Positions 1 through 5,803 of a stretch of DNA of 10,226 nt are shown here, piece by piece. A program made the translations under genes and the position numbers. This DNA comes from Silvanigrellales bacterium. Lineage in GTDB: Bacteria > Bdellovibrionota_B > Oligoflexia > Silvanigrellales > Silvanigrellaceae. Positions within the stretch are counted from its first letter, which is position 1; every line of letters begins with the position of its first letter. The DNA lies in assembly GCA_028285285.1 (NCBI GenBank), contig JANQPW010000138.1, positions 1 to 10,226 of the forward strand, written 5' to 3'. Under the pieces are notes generated by a model. The model was not told the origin of the DNA and did not search any database. It saw only the letters and a program-made list of their open reading frames with translations.

Positions 1-22
1 CAACAGAAGGAGGATTCATTCT

Positions 23-1639
23 TCACTTGGCAACTTGCCACCTTTGGTCTATGAAGTTAGACAAACGTAACTGTCCACTGTTGCGGGGCCATACCAGATC
101 TCCCATGTTTCTTGGGGTCAACCTTTTAAGGGACCAGGGTTTACGGATGAACGAGCGCGTTGATTGAGCATAAACCGGAACGATCTTTCCTTTTTTGAGA
201 GCCCTGTAGTGCGCTTCTTGAAGCATTTTTAGTCTCTCAAGCTTTGATTTTTCTTGAGAAAACATCTTCAGCCATTTCGAGGCTTCTTCTGGACTGGAGT
301 GGAAATAGAGGCTCCGCACGATGTTCGTGACACCAGAAAGCGCGGCTTTGGGATCGGCATCCATGGCTTCGAGATAAACGTGAGGCTCTTTTGTCTGACC
401 ATTTGATGAAAGCACATGAGAAACGATGTCTTCATACGCAGTTAGCTCCACGCTGACACTTGAGAATTTAAGAGCGGCTTCGGCAACCGGTAAGGAACCT
501 GCCAAGATGCCAATCTGTAAATCTGATGGGGGGTTTTTTGGAGCTGCTTTCAACTGTGCCTGTTTGACTTCCTGGTATTGAGCAGGGGTCAATGCACCGT
601 CTGCCGACGGAGCATAGAAGCTGTGTGCCCTCTTGAGCTCGATACCTTTTGATTCAAACTGCTTACGATAGACACCAAGGAAAAACCGACCGAGTTCCAT
701 TCTTTGAATCTCGCTCAGCTCCCTCATTCCTCGGGAGGTAAACTTCAAGAGCCGAGTAAAATTTAGCTCTGTCTGATGTCGGCTCAGATTTGACGGATCG
801 ATTTCATCAAGGATTTCCTTTTCTCGAAAAGCCGATGGAATGAAATACTTGGGAAACATGTTGAAAGTTCCTGCAAGAAACTCCCGACCTAGATTCTCAG
901 CTTCTGAGAACGGCAAGGAGACAAAGAGCACAGTCTCAGGGCTGCGGGGGTTTTCTCTGATCAACGGGTGGTTGCTGTTCTTGCGCAGCACAAACCCCTT
1001 CCCTTTCTTTTCGCTTTCTAAGAAGTAAGGTCCGCTGGTTTCGCTGTAGTCCTCTATTTGCAGCGTTGCTCGGTTCACGGACTTCTCAGGTATAATGGCA
1101 AAGTCTTGGCTGGTGAGAGTCTCCATCAACCAGATCTTCTCGTTTGCTGGACGCAGTCGTAGAGTGATTGAGTCTTCAGCGACGATACCGGAACATGGGT
1201 CCCACGGGGAGCTAAGCTCGGCGCAATCTGGAAAGATGTCACGCAGTCTGGCGTGAGTATTTGTTCCGAGCACGAGAAGTCGTTTGAGTGTGAATGCGGC
1301 GTCGTCTGCAGTGATCGGAGTTCCCAATACGGTCCGTATGTCTTCACGTAAGGTAATGACGAGCTCGTCTTTTTCCCATCGCGCTTGCTTTGCTAAAATA
1401 CCATTGATTTCTCCATTGTCTGCGGAACTGAACAGGGGGGAGAAAAGGTTCTCGAGAATGTTGTACTCGTCGTAGGTTCGAATGTTTGCCGTGTCAAATT
1501 GTGACATTGACTTGAACTCAAACACGGAAAGCACAGGCATCTGCTCCGACATCGCATCACCTTCTGATGAGTAAAAGACTGAAAATACGAAGAATGCTAA
1601 AGCAACAAGAGATGCTGTCACACCAAGCGTTGCCTTCAC
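23..1639 (-). CDS. ABC-type peptide substrate-binding protein (SBP family 5), membrane-anchored or exported
   Basis: The 538-residue product resembles family 5 extracellular solute-binding proteins (DppA/OppA type), which capture peptides or similar ligands outside the cytoplasm for an ABC importer. A hydrophobic segment at about residues 7-24 is a signal peptide or anchor. It is followed by the family's typical N-terminal layout: a 'YDEYNILENLFSPLF' stretch near 57-71, then an 'ITADDAAFTLKRLL' helix near 108-121. Length is normal for the family. No lipobox cysteine is seen. The start is GTG, and it overlaps the stop of the upstream small gene as GTGA, which suggests translational coupling; no strong Shine-Dalgarno sequence lies before it. 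No permease or ATPase gene is in the window. An ATG at 17-19 just past the stop could open the next operon gene, but only 19 bases of it are visible. The family call is fairly sure; the substrate is unknown. Confidence 0.82.
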   Translation of the reverse strand: MKATLGVTASLVALAFFVFSVFYSSEGDAMSEQMPVLSVFEFKSMSQFDTANIRTYDEYNILENLFSPLFSSADNGEINGILAKQARWEKDELVITLREDIRTVLGTPITADDAAFTLKRLLVLGTNTHARLRDIFPDCAELSSPWDPCSGIVAEDSITLRLRPANEKIWLMETLTSQDFAIIPEKSVNRATLQIEDYSETSGPYFLESEKKGKGFVLRKNSNHPLIRENPRSPETVLFVSLPFSEAENLGREFLAGTFNMFPKYFIPSAFREKEILDEIDPSNLSRHQTELNFTRLLKFTSRGMRELSEIQRMELGRFFLGVYRKQFESKGIELKRAHSFYAPSADGALTPAQYQEVKQAQLKAAPKNPPSDLQIGILAGSLPVAEAALKFSSVSVELTAYEDIVSHVLSSNGQTKEPHVYLEAMDADPKAALSGVTNIVRSLYFHSSPEEASKWLKMFSQEKSKLERLKMLQEAHYRALKKGKIVPVYAQSTRSFIRKPWSLKRLTPRNMGDLVWPRNSGQLRLSNFIDQRWQVAK

Positions 1640-1809
1640 GCCGTAAAGCCGTTGGTGCGGGCACCCTGTGCAGCATTGCGGGTTTCGACAACATCTTCCT
1701 TCTCGAGTAGTTTACTCAGCTCCGCTTCGTGGGACTCTGCGGCCGAGGCTTGCCCTATGAGACCGAAGAATGTTAAAAAATTGGAAACGATACAGCTCAA
1801 AATCTTCAC
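1636..1809 (-). CDS. Small secreted protein of 57 residues, coupled to the solute-binding protein
   Basis: This short reading frame starts at GTG (1807-1809), 6 bases after a good GGAG ribosome site, and ends in a TGA that overlaps the GTG of the next gene (GTGA, 4 bp). It reads as an exported peptide: a start of the type MKILSCIV, a hydrophobic core through about residue 18, then GQASAAES, a good signal peptidase I site (cleavage near residues 23-24). The mature part would be only about 33 residues, charged and helical at first (AELSKLLEKEDVVETR) and then Gly/Ala/Asn-rich. No family is recognised. The ribosome site, signal peptide and stop-start overlap together make it a convincing gene despite its length. 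It may be a small periplasmic partner of the binding protein, or simply a leader cistron that feeds ribosomes into it. Function is inferred from position only. Confidence 0.66.
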   Translation of the reverse strand: MKILSCIVSNFLTFFGLIGQASAAESHEAELSKLLEKEDVVETRNAAQGARTNGFTA

Positions 1810-1965
1810 TATTTCTCCAATAAATTCAATTTCTTCTGAATATAATCAATCTGGCCAAGTAGCCAGCTACCTCCAATGATTAAGGAGAATATGAAGGCTT
1901 GCAACGGACATTTCTGGAGAAGAGGCTCACTTAGAAAAACCAGCTAGAATGAATAGAGAAAAATA
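1810..1965. other. Intergenic region upstream of the small-protein/SBP operon
   Basis: These 156 bases separate the calycin-like gene from the small secreted gene; both genes point leftwards. A TATATT hexamer on the minus strand, about 30 bases before the GTG, could be a -10 element, but no good -35 stands 16-18 bases upstream. A 12-base inverted repeat (GTAGC-CA-GCTAC, 1859-1870) is present. I see no terminator with a T tract for the upstream operon. A plus-strand ATG at 1891 has AAGGAG before it but opens only an 18-codon frame. Confidence 0.35.
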
Positions 1966-2442
1966 TCACTGCTCACCTTGTTCTGGATTCATTGGTGTTC
2001 TTTCCATCTCCAAACCCGACCGGTATTTGAATTCACCACCCGGAAGCCCCCAGTGATAGTGGTAACCGACTTTCTCACCCAACAACTCCAAGTGAATTTC
2101 CTCTCTGAAGCTTTGGACATCTGAGAGATCTCCATGACGAAACACGAAGGTGGAATCAGATGAGCTCATGAGCCGGTGCTCAGTCGCTGTTGGCTTGTTG
2201 GAGTTGAGGTTCCACATTTTGATTTTTCCGTCGGAGGCGATGGCGATCAGCGAGAGCTCTTTGTGGTAGTTTTCTCCATCAACCCCCTTGGCGATAAATT
2301 CGACTTGAATTCCTCGACCATTGACCACTTCAGAAAGCCTCAGCTCCCCCTCAAAGTCTTGCCCCTCATGGTTCACTCCAGAGCCTGAATACACACCCGA
2401 TCGTTTGCAAATGACTTCAATGACATTTTCCATAGTGAACAC
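1966..2442 (-). CDS. Calycin/lipocalin-like beta-barrel protein, hypothetical
   Basis: The product has 158 residues and no signal peptide or membrane segment, so it is probably cytoplasmic. It opens with a GVYSGSGVNHEG-type strand-turn, followed by alternating polar/hydrophobic strands. These include a DGKIKMWNLNSNK segment near 91-103 and a closing GYHYHWGLPGGEFKYRSGLEMER region. This pattern resembles small calycin-like barrels such as the DUF1579 or FABP/nitrobindin-like groups, which bind hydrophobic ligands or haem; the exact family is not certain. The reading frame can start at GTG 2440-2442, two bases after the upstream stop, or at ATG 2431-2433. Neither has a clear ribosome site, so coupling to the upstream gene is likely. 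It is the last gene of the ArsR operon. Its role is unknown; binding of the compound sensed or processed by its neighbours is a guess. Confidence 0.7.
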   Translation of the reverse strand: MFTMENVIEVICKRSGVYSGSGVNHEGQDFEGELRLSEVVNGRGIQVEFIAKGVDGENYHKELSLIAIASDGKIKMWNLNSNKPTATEHRLMSSSDSTFVFRHGDLSDVQSFREEIHLELLGEKVGYHYHWGLPGGEFKYRSGLEMERTPMNPEQGEQ

Positions 2443-2444
2443 GC

Positions 2445-2768
2445 TTAAACTTTCGCGACTTCAAAATGTGAAAAGGGCTTTTCTGATTCGGGAAGTTGCT
2501 TAAGTGAAATAAAGTCGCTGATCTTCGCCATAGCTTCCCAAACCTTCGCTACGGCGGGGTGCTCATGCGCGGTGTCCGCGGCCCTCACATCTCTCCACTC
2601 AATAATCTCCATATAGGTTCCATCTTTCGACTTCACCGTGAGAGATGGTCGGTCGGTTATCAGCTCCAGGTCTCTCAAAATCGGAACATGTTGCTTGATC
2701 AAACCCTCAAGTTGGTCCTCTTTTCCGGCGTGTGGTTTGTAAGCTGCAAAAACAATCTGTGTGCTCAT
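2445..2768 (-). CDS. Antibiotic biosynthesis monooxygenase-like (ABM, dimeric alpha/beta barrel) protein
   Basis: I chose the ATG at 2766-2768 because AAGGAG lies 6 bases before it and it follows the ArsR stop by one base (TGA-A-ATG). The frame is open further upstream, but that extension would run into the arsR coding sequence. The resulting 107 residues match the ABM superfamily in size and layout. There is a first strand (TQIVFAAYKP), a helix (KEDQLEGLIKQHVPILRDL), a central strand (YMEIIEWRD, about 52-60), then a helix with HEHPAVAKVWEAMAKI and a short final strand ending in SHFE. Members are small cytosolic dimers that act as cofactor-free monooxygenases, haem-degrading enzymes or simple ligand binders. 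No signature specific to one activity is seen. Placement in an ArsR-controlled operon suggests a response to a small reactive or aromatic compound; that is inference. Confidence 0.78.
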   Translation of the reverse strand: MSTQIVFAAYKPHAGKEDQLEGLIKQHVPILRDLELITDRPSLTVKSKDGTYMEIIEWRDVRAADTAHEHPAVAKVWEAMAKISDFISLKQLPESEKPFSHFEVAKV

Positions 2769-2769
2769 T

Positions 2770-3078
2770 TCATTCTCCTTTTTCAAAATACTGAAGCCAG
2801 TTGCCAACGACTTTGCTGAGCCGATCTTGATTCAAAATGTAAATCTGTTCGCGCCCTTCTTTCTTGGTCCACACGAGCCCGGCATCTTCAAGCTGGCGCA
2901 AATGGCGTGTTGTCGTGGGCCAGGCACAAGAAAATCTTTTGACAATTTCTCCTGCGGTCATTTGCCCATCTCGGGCGAGGAGAACAACGAGGATGTGTCT
3001 TCTCGCATTATGAGCGAGGGCCCTAAAAACGACTTCTAAATCTTCAAGTTCTCTTTCTGCCTTACTCTGCTTTTTCAC
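2770..3078 (-). CDS. ArsR-family winged-helix transcriptional repressor
   Basis: This 102-residue cytosolic DNA-binding protein has the ArsR fold. An N-terminal helix (LEVVFRALAHNARRHILVVLL, about 14-34) leads to the helix-turn-helix (TAGEIVKRFSCAWPTTTRHLRQLEDAGLV, about 41-69). The recognition helix PTTTRHLRQLEDAGLV is typical. The wing follows (VWTKKEGREQIYILN). The metal-binding ELCVCDL box of metal sensors is absent, so it is probably a sensor of a non-metal ligand or of redox state. It starts at GTG with a weak AAAGGGCGGG ribosome site. It is the first gene of a three-gene operon, and two matching inverted repeats lie just upstream over a candidate promoter, which fits autorepression. 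Confidence 0.9.
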   Translation of the reverse strand: MKKQSKAERELEDLEVVFRALAHNARRHILVVLLARDGQMTAGEIVKRFSCAWPTTTRHLRQLEDAGLVWTKKEGREQIYILNQDRLSKVVGNWLQYFEKGE

Positions 3079-3091
3079 GCCCGCCCTTTAT

Positions 3092-3107
3092 TTAGCAAAT
3101 ACGCTAA
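3092..3107. promoter_or_regulatory. Putative ArsR operator, promoter-distal copy (TTAGC-N6-GCTAA)
   Basis: TTAGC at 3092-3096 and GCTAA at 3103-3107 form a 5-base inverted repeat around a 6-base AT-rich spacer. The size and AT-rich dyad are usual for ArsR-type operators. It lies about 14 bases before the arsR GTG, in the transcribed leader of the candidate promoter. Confidence 0.68.
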
Positions 3108-3115
3108 GTAAATTT

Positions 3116-3144
3116 TTATTAGCTAAATTGCTAAATATTGGCAA
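3116..3144 (-). promoter_or_regulatory. Candidate promoter of the arsR operon
   Basis: On the minus strand, TTGCCA (3139-3144) is followed after 17 bases by TAATAA (3116-3121). The -35 is good and the -10 is mediocre. The element overlaps the proximal operator, and the predicted start lies near 3109, leaving a leader of about 30 bases before the GTG. Confidence 0.42.
3119..3134. promoter_or_regulatory. Putative ArsR operator, promoter-proximal copy (TTAGC-N6-GCTAA)
   Basis: This is a second copy of the same dyad, TTAGC (3119-3123) and GCTAA (3130-3134), with the same 6-base spacer. Its centre is 27 bp from the first copy. It sits in the spacer and -10 of the candidate arsR promoter, so binding should block RNA polymerase. 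A lone TTTAGC half-site follows at 3163-3168. Confidence 0.7.
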
Positions 3145-3171
3145 GAGCTTTCCTAAGAAAAGTTTAGCGGA

Positions 3172-3819
3172 TCACTTTCGAACCGTCTTGGCGTCGTCGC
3201 GAGTGCCTCTTTTCTCATATCGCGACAAAAACAGCTGAATAAACTCCTTTTTCAGAGTTTGTCCTTTTGCTTTCCCAACCGGCCCTCTCAGCACTGGTGG
3301 CCAAAAGAAGGTTCCGGCGAAAAGAGACCAGAAGGTTTCGGCCGCAAGTTCTGGGTCGGGCACGTTCAGTTTCCCGTCTTTTGCAGCTTCTTTGAGCCAA
3401 GTCACGAGACCGTCTTCCTGCGAGTCTGAAAACAAGATAGCTCTCTCAGCCATTTGAGGGTGTGTGATAAAGGCTCCCAGAGTCACGCGCATCAGCCCGA
3501 GCTGTTTCGAATCTTCCGTCAACTCCATCTTTGATTGCGCGAATTCACTCAGCTGAGCTTCAATGGACTTCTCGGGGTCGTAGTTGATCTTCTTTGCTTC
3601 AAACGCCTTTTTCAAAAATCGATTGAAGGCTTCCTCAATCAAAAGTTCTTTGCTGGAAAAGTGGTTGTACACGGTTCGCTTTGAAGCATTTGCCCTTTCA
3701 GCGATCGCATCCATGCTGGTTCGCTCAAAACCCTGGTCAATGAAGGCCTCAACTGCAGCGTCCAAAATCGACTCTCGCTTCGCACTGGTATCTCTTTTTT
3801 TTCTTACCATAACAGCCAT
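3172..3819 (-). CDS. TetR-family regulator with AefR-like C-terminal domain
   Basis: The protein has 215 residues, normal for TetR regulators. The N-terminal domain is typical: RESILDAAVEAFIDQGFERT (about 15-34), then the helix-turn-helix SMDAIAERANASKRTVYNHFSSKELL (about 35-60). The C-terminal ligand domain, with LGAFITHPQMAERAI and later FWSLFAGTFFWPPVLRG, resembles the AefR/TetR_C_7 group, members of which often control efflux or small-molecule metabolism. The start may be ATG 3817-3819 or the in-frame ATG 3808-3810; neither has a ribosome site. The gene is divergent from the dehydrogenase gene, with two palindromes sharing the same half-site in between. This arrangement predicts that it represses both itself and the dehydrogenase until a small ligand binds. 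The ligand is unknown. Confidence 0.9.
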   Translation of the reverse strand: MAVMVRKKRDTSAKRESILDAAVEAFIDQGFERTSMDAIAERANASKRTVYNHFSSKELLIEEAFNRFLKKAFEAKKINYDPEKSIEAQLSEFAQSKMELTEDSKQLGLMRVTLGAFITHPQMAERAILFSDSQEDGLVTWLKEAAKDGKLNVPDPELAAETFWSLFAGTFFWPPVLRGPVGKAKGQTLKKEFIQLFLSRYEKRGTRDDAKTVRK

Positions 3820-3829
3820 TTATAAAATA

Positions 3830-3847
3830 TTACACTTATGGGTGTAA
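3830..3847. promoter_or_regulatory. Putative TetR operator 1 (TTACAC-N6-GTGTAA)
   Basis: TTACAC (3830-3835) and GTGTAA (3842-3847) form a perfect 6-base inverted repeat around TTATGG. It overlaps the candidate -10 of the TetR gene (CATAAG, minus strand) and shares its TACAC/GTGTA arms and spacing with operator 2. Autoregulation is the likely role. Confidence 0.7.
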
Positions 3848-3863
3848 GTTTTCTTGTCGGCAA
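3835..3863 (-). promoter_or_regulatory. Candidate promoter of the TetR gene
   Basis: On the minus strand, TTGCCG (3858-3863) stands 17 bases from CATAAG (3835-3840). Transcription would begin near 3828, which leaves a leader of only about 9-18 bases. This fits the missing ribosome site and near-leaderless translation. An alternative -35, TTGTCG at 3865-3870, gives a weaker -10. Confidence 0.38.
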
Positions 3864-3870
3864 CCGACAA
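3854..3870. repeat. Central palindrome TTGTCGG-CAA-CCGACAA between the divergent genes
   Basis: The 7-base arms match perfectly around a 3-base centre. Because each arm reads TTGTCG outward on its own strand, the palindrome supplies -35-like hexamers to both divergent promoters. Its sequence differs from the TetR-type dyads on either side, so it may be a site for a second regulator or simply shared promoter architecture. Confidence 0.6.
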
Positions 3871-3882
3871 ATAAAATACACT
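3854..3882 (+). promoter_or_regulatory. Candidate promoter of the short-chain dehydrogenase gene
   Basis: TTGTCG (3854-3859) is followed after 17 bases by TACACT (3877-3882). Each hexamer matches four of six consensus bases. Transcription would start near 3889, inside operator 2, so a bound repressor would cover both the -10 and the start site. Confidence 0.42.
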
Positions 3883-3897
3883 ATAAAGTGTATTTTA
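3872..3897. promoter_or_regulatory. Putative TetR operator 2, long perfect palindrome
   Basis: Eleven-base arms (TAAAATACACT and AGTGTATTTTA) match perfectly around ATAA. The core TACAC-N6-GTGTA is the same as in operator 1, and the centres are 46 bp apart. It covers the -10 and start site of the dehydrogenase promoter. It is the stronger dyad of the two and is probably the primary TetR site. Confidence 0.75.
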
Positions 3898-3930
3898 AGT
3901 TGTTCGCTCACACAAGGAAATTAAAAGACA

Positions 3931-3935
3931 GGAGG
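3931..3935 (+). promoter_or_regulatory. Ribosome binding site deciding a TTG start
   Basis: GGAGG, five bases before TTG 3941-3943, is the only good Shine-Dalgarno match near the start of the dehydrogenase and supports the rare start codon. Confidence 0.75.
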
Positions 3936-3940
3936 CGATC

Positions 3941-4834
3941 TTGGAAGAGGTTCAGAAACTCGCAGTCGTCACAGGGGCCAACAGCGGTGTTGGCTATGAA
4001 GTCACAAGAGGGCTCTTGAAAGAGGGTTTTCAGGTTGTGATGGCCTGCCGCAATTTGGAAAAGGCGAACAGAGCCAAAGAGCAGCTGCTCACCGAAATGC
4101 CTTCATCTCTTTTGGAGGTATCTGCGATTGATCTTTCAGATCTTGAATCGATAAAATCTTTTGCCCGCGAATTTAGGTCAAAGTTCCAGCACTTAAACAT
4201 CTTGATCAACAATGCAGGAGTGCTCTTCAACAAGCCGAAGAGAAACAAGGCAAATCTTGAGATGCAGTTTGCAACCAATCATTTAGGTCATTTTTTGCTC
4301 ACTTCACTTCTGCTGGATCTTATGCCCGACTCAACGAGCTCGCGCGTGGTTTCACTGTCGAGTTTGGCCCACAAAAAGGCAGAGATTTACTTTGATGACA
4401 TCAATTGCGAACAGCAGACGAAGTGGGATGCCCCCTACGCTCAGTCTAAGCTGGCGTGTCTTCTTTTTGCCGATGAACTGCAAAGAAAGCTCCATCTTGC
4501 TGGCAAAAAAGTCCTGTCGGTTGCAGCACACCCAGGTGGCACAGACTCTGGGCTGTTCGACCACATGCCAAAGCTGTTCATGCAGGTTCTGAGACTCACC
4601 TTTGTTCCGCTTTTTCTGCATTCAAATGAAAGTGCTGCCCGACCAATTCTCAAAGCCGCTCTTGAGGGCAACGTCAAAGGAGGAGAGTTTTTTGGGCCAA
4701 CCGGTCTTTTTGAAATGAAAGGTCCTCCTGGCCTTGCAAAAAGAACGAAGTACTCCAAAAGGGAAGACGTTGCCCAACAGTTGTGGGAAGTGTCTGAGCA
4801 GATGCTCGGCGAGCCTTTTGCTGTGGAGAACTAA
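3941..4834 (+). CDS. Short-chain dehydrogenase/reductase, retinol dehydrogenase/WWOX-like
   Basis: The product has 297 residues and is a classical NAD(P)(H)-dependent SDR. Visible motifs are the nucleotide-binding TGANSGVG (11-18), CRN at 36-38, NNAG (90-93), the active-site N113 in ATNHLGHF, the catalytic serine in VVSLSSLAH (about S140), YAQSK with Y166 and K170, and HPGGTDSGL (197-205). The CRN after the second strand and the NHLGHF, HPG and C-terminal EVSEQ features point to the retinol dehydrogenase-like branch, which oxidises or reduces alcohols, aldehydes or ketones on lipophilic molecules. The start is TTG, fixed by GGAGG five bases upstream; no in-frame ATG fits better. It is divergent from the TetR gene and probably its main target. 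The true substrate cannot be read from the sequence. Confidence 0.92.
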   Translation: MEEVQKLAVVTGANSGVGYEVTRGLLKEGFQVVMACRNLEKANRAKEQLLTEMPSSLLEVSAIDLSDLESIKSFAREFRSKFQHLNILINNAGVLFNKPKRNKANLEMQFATNHLGHFLLTSLLLDLMPDSTSSRVVSLSSLAHKKAEIYFDDINCEQQTKWDAPYAQSKLACLLFADELQRKLHLAGKKVLSVAAHPGGTDSGLFDHMPKLFMQVLRLTFVPLFLHSNESAARPILKAALEGNVKGGEFFGPTGLFEMKGPPGLAKRTKYSKREDVAQQLWEVSEQMLGEPFAVEN

Positions 4835-4903
4835 AATACACAAAGATCATTACGCAGGCTGAATTGTGAGCCGGGTTCGAAGGTGTTAGAGCTCCTCAGT
4901 TGA

Positions 4904-5803
4904 ATGATTGGACTGAGGTGTGCCATAAAAACCAAAAGCACAAGTCTCTCTGAGCGGTACTATGCGCTCTGTTTGCAGGGAAACTTTCTTCAGGCCCTAC
5001 AGGCCATTCAGAAGGCTCGCGAGTATTTTCGGATGAGCTTGCTCAAAGAAAAACAGCAATCGGCATGTGACCAGTGGTTGTTCAAAAGGCTCTGCGCCGT
5101 ATTCGATGAATCTGGGGTGCAGACCAAAAAAATGAAAAACTGGGACACGTTGGAAACACATATCAGAGCCGTCTTTGCGCGAAATGGCTACAGAGTGCTC
5201 CTTGGAGTTGTGTTTCCATTTCGGTCTTTGGTTGTGTGGAAATCTCAGCAAAAAAGGACTCACAGCATAAGGCTTCCTGACGGGCGGGTGAAGATCCAAG
5301 TCTTTTACCTCGATGATTTTGTTGAGCTCGGATGGATGCATTTTGCAACTTTTGGCAGGCACTACATAGGAGGCTGGGCCGAGAAAAGTCGGGTCACATG
5401 CGTTGTGCCCGCCTGGAACCTCGAGAGTGATAAGTTTTTGGTTTCATTTCTCGCCCACGAAGCTCAGCACTTTTCAGACTACAGACGGTACCCTCAGCTT
5501 TTGGCACCGGATCTTGAGTATCGAGCCAAGCTCACAGAGCTGATTTTGTCGAAAAGGCCGAGTGTGCAGTTCAGGAAATTCAAAAAAGAAGCACGCCGAA
5601 GTAGAAAATATCCCCATTCCTATGGTGCCTTTTCGATCTTAAGAAATTTCTCGAAGAGGTTGGATTGTGATTTTGAGAGCATCAAGAGTGGCGACTTCAG
5701 AATTTCCGGGAGGAGGCTGAGAGAGCTCGCCATGGCGGCATTTGAAGAGCACTCGGCGCAGCTCAAATGTGCTGGAGAAAAATCCGTTAAGACGGTGCTT
5801 TAG
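4904..5803 (+). CDS. Putative zinc peptidase with a gluzincin-like HExxH motif, cytosolic, hypothetical
   Basis: The 299-residue protein has no signal peptide or membrane segment. Its N-terminal part (about 1-75) is helical and includes a TPR-like stretch (YYALCLQGNFLQALQAIQKA, 19-38). The central part contains LAHEAQHFSDY, with HEAQH at 185-189, followed by E205 in DLEYRAKL. A glutamate about 16 residues after the second histidine on a helix is what a gluzincin-type zinc site requires. The C-terminal third is basic. No named family is recognised, and the motif could be structural or catalytic. The ATG start lacks a ribosome site, so the true start is uncertain. The gene follows the dehydrogenase by 69 bp with no clear terminator or promoter, so it may be co-transcribed. 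Its 3' end overlaps the oppositely oriented metzincin-like gene by 4 bp. Confidence 0.68.
   Translation: MIGLRCAIKTKSTSLSERYYALCLQGNFLQALQAIQKAREYFRMSLLKEKQQSACDQWLFKRLCAVFDESGVQTKKMKNWDTLETHIRAVFARNGYRVLLGVVFPFRSLVVWKSQQKRTHSIRLPDGRVKIQVFYLDDFVELGWMHFATFGRHYIGGWAEKSRVTCVVPAWNLESDKFLVSFLAHEAQHFSDYRRYPQLLAPDLEYRAKLTELILSKRPSVQFRKFKKEARRSRKYPHSYGAFSILRNFSKRLDCDFESIKSGDFRISGRRLRELAMAAFEEHSAQLKCAGEKSVKTVL

Noticed and set aside
1..22. A possible next gene start (ATG at 17-19, minus strand) after the solute-binding protein
   Set aside because: Fewer than seven codons are visible, so a gene cannot be supported.
1652..1879. A 75-codon plus-strand frame opposite the small secreted gene
   Set aside because: It has no ribosome site, and the minus strand carries the signal peptide, ribosome site and coupled stop.
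1891..1947. An 18-codon plus-strand frame with AAGGAG before its ATG, as a possible leader peptide
   Set aside because: There is no plus-strand gene downstream for it to regulate, no attenuator hairpin and no codon run, so it is most likely chance.
4832..4841. TAAAATACAC at the dehydrogenase stop, identical to one arm of operator 2
   Set aside because: The second arm is missing and no promoter is evident here; a single AT-rich half-site is weak evidence.
4860..4925. tRNA-like pieces (GGGTTCGAA and an AGCTCCTCAGTTG stretch) between the dehydrogenase and the HExxH gene
   Set aside because: The flanking bases do not form a T-arm or acceptor stem, and the pieces are in the wrong order for a tRNA.
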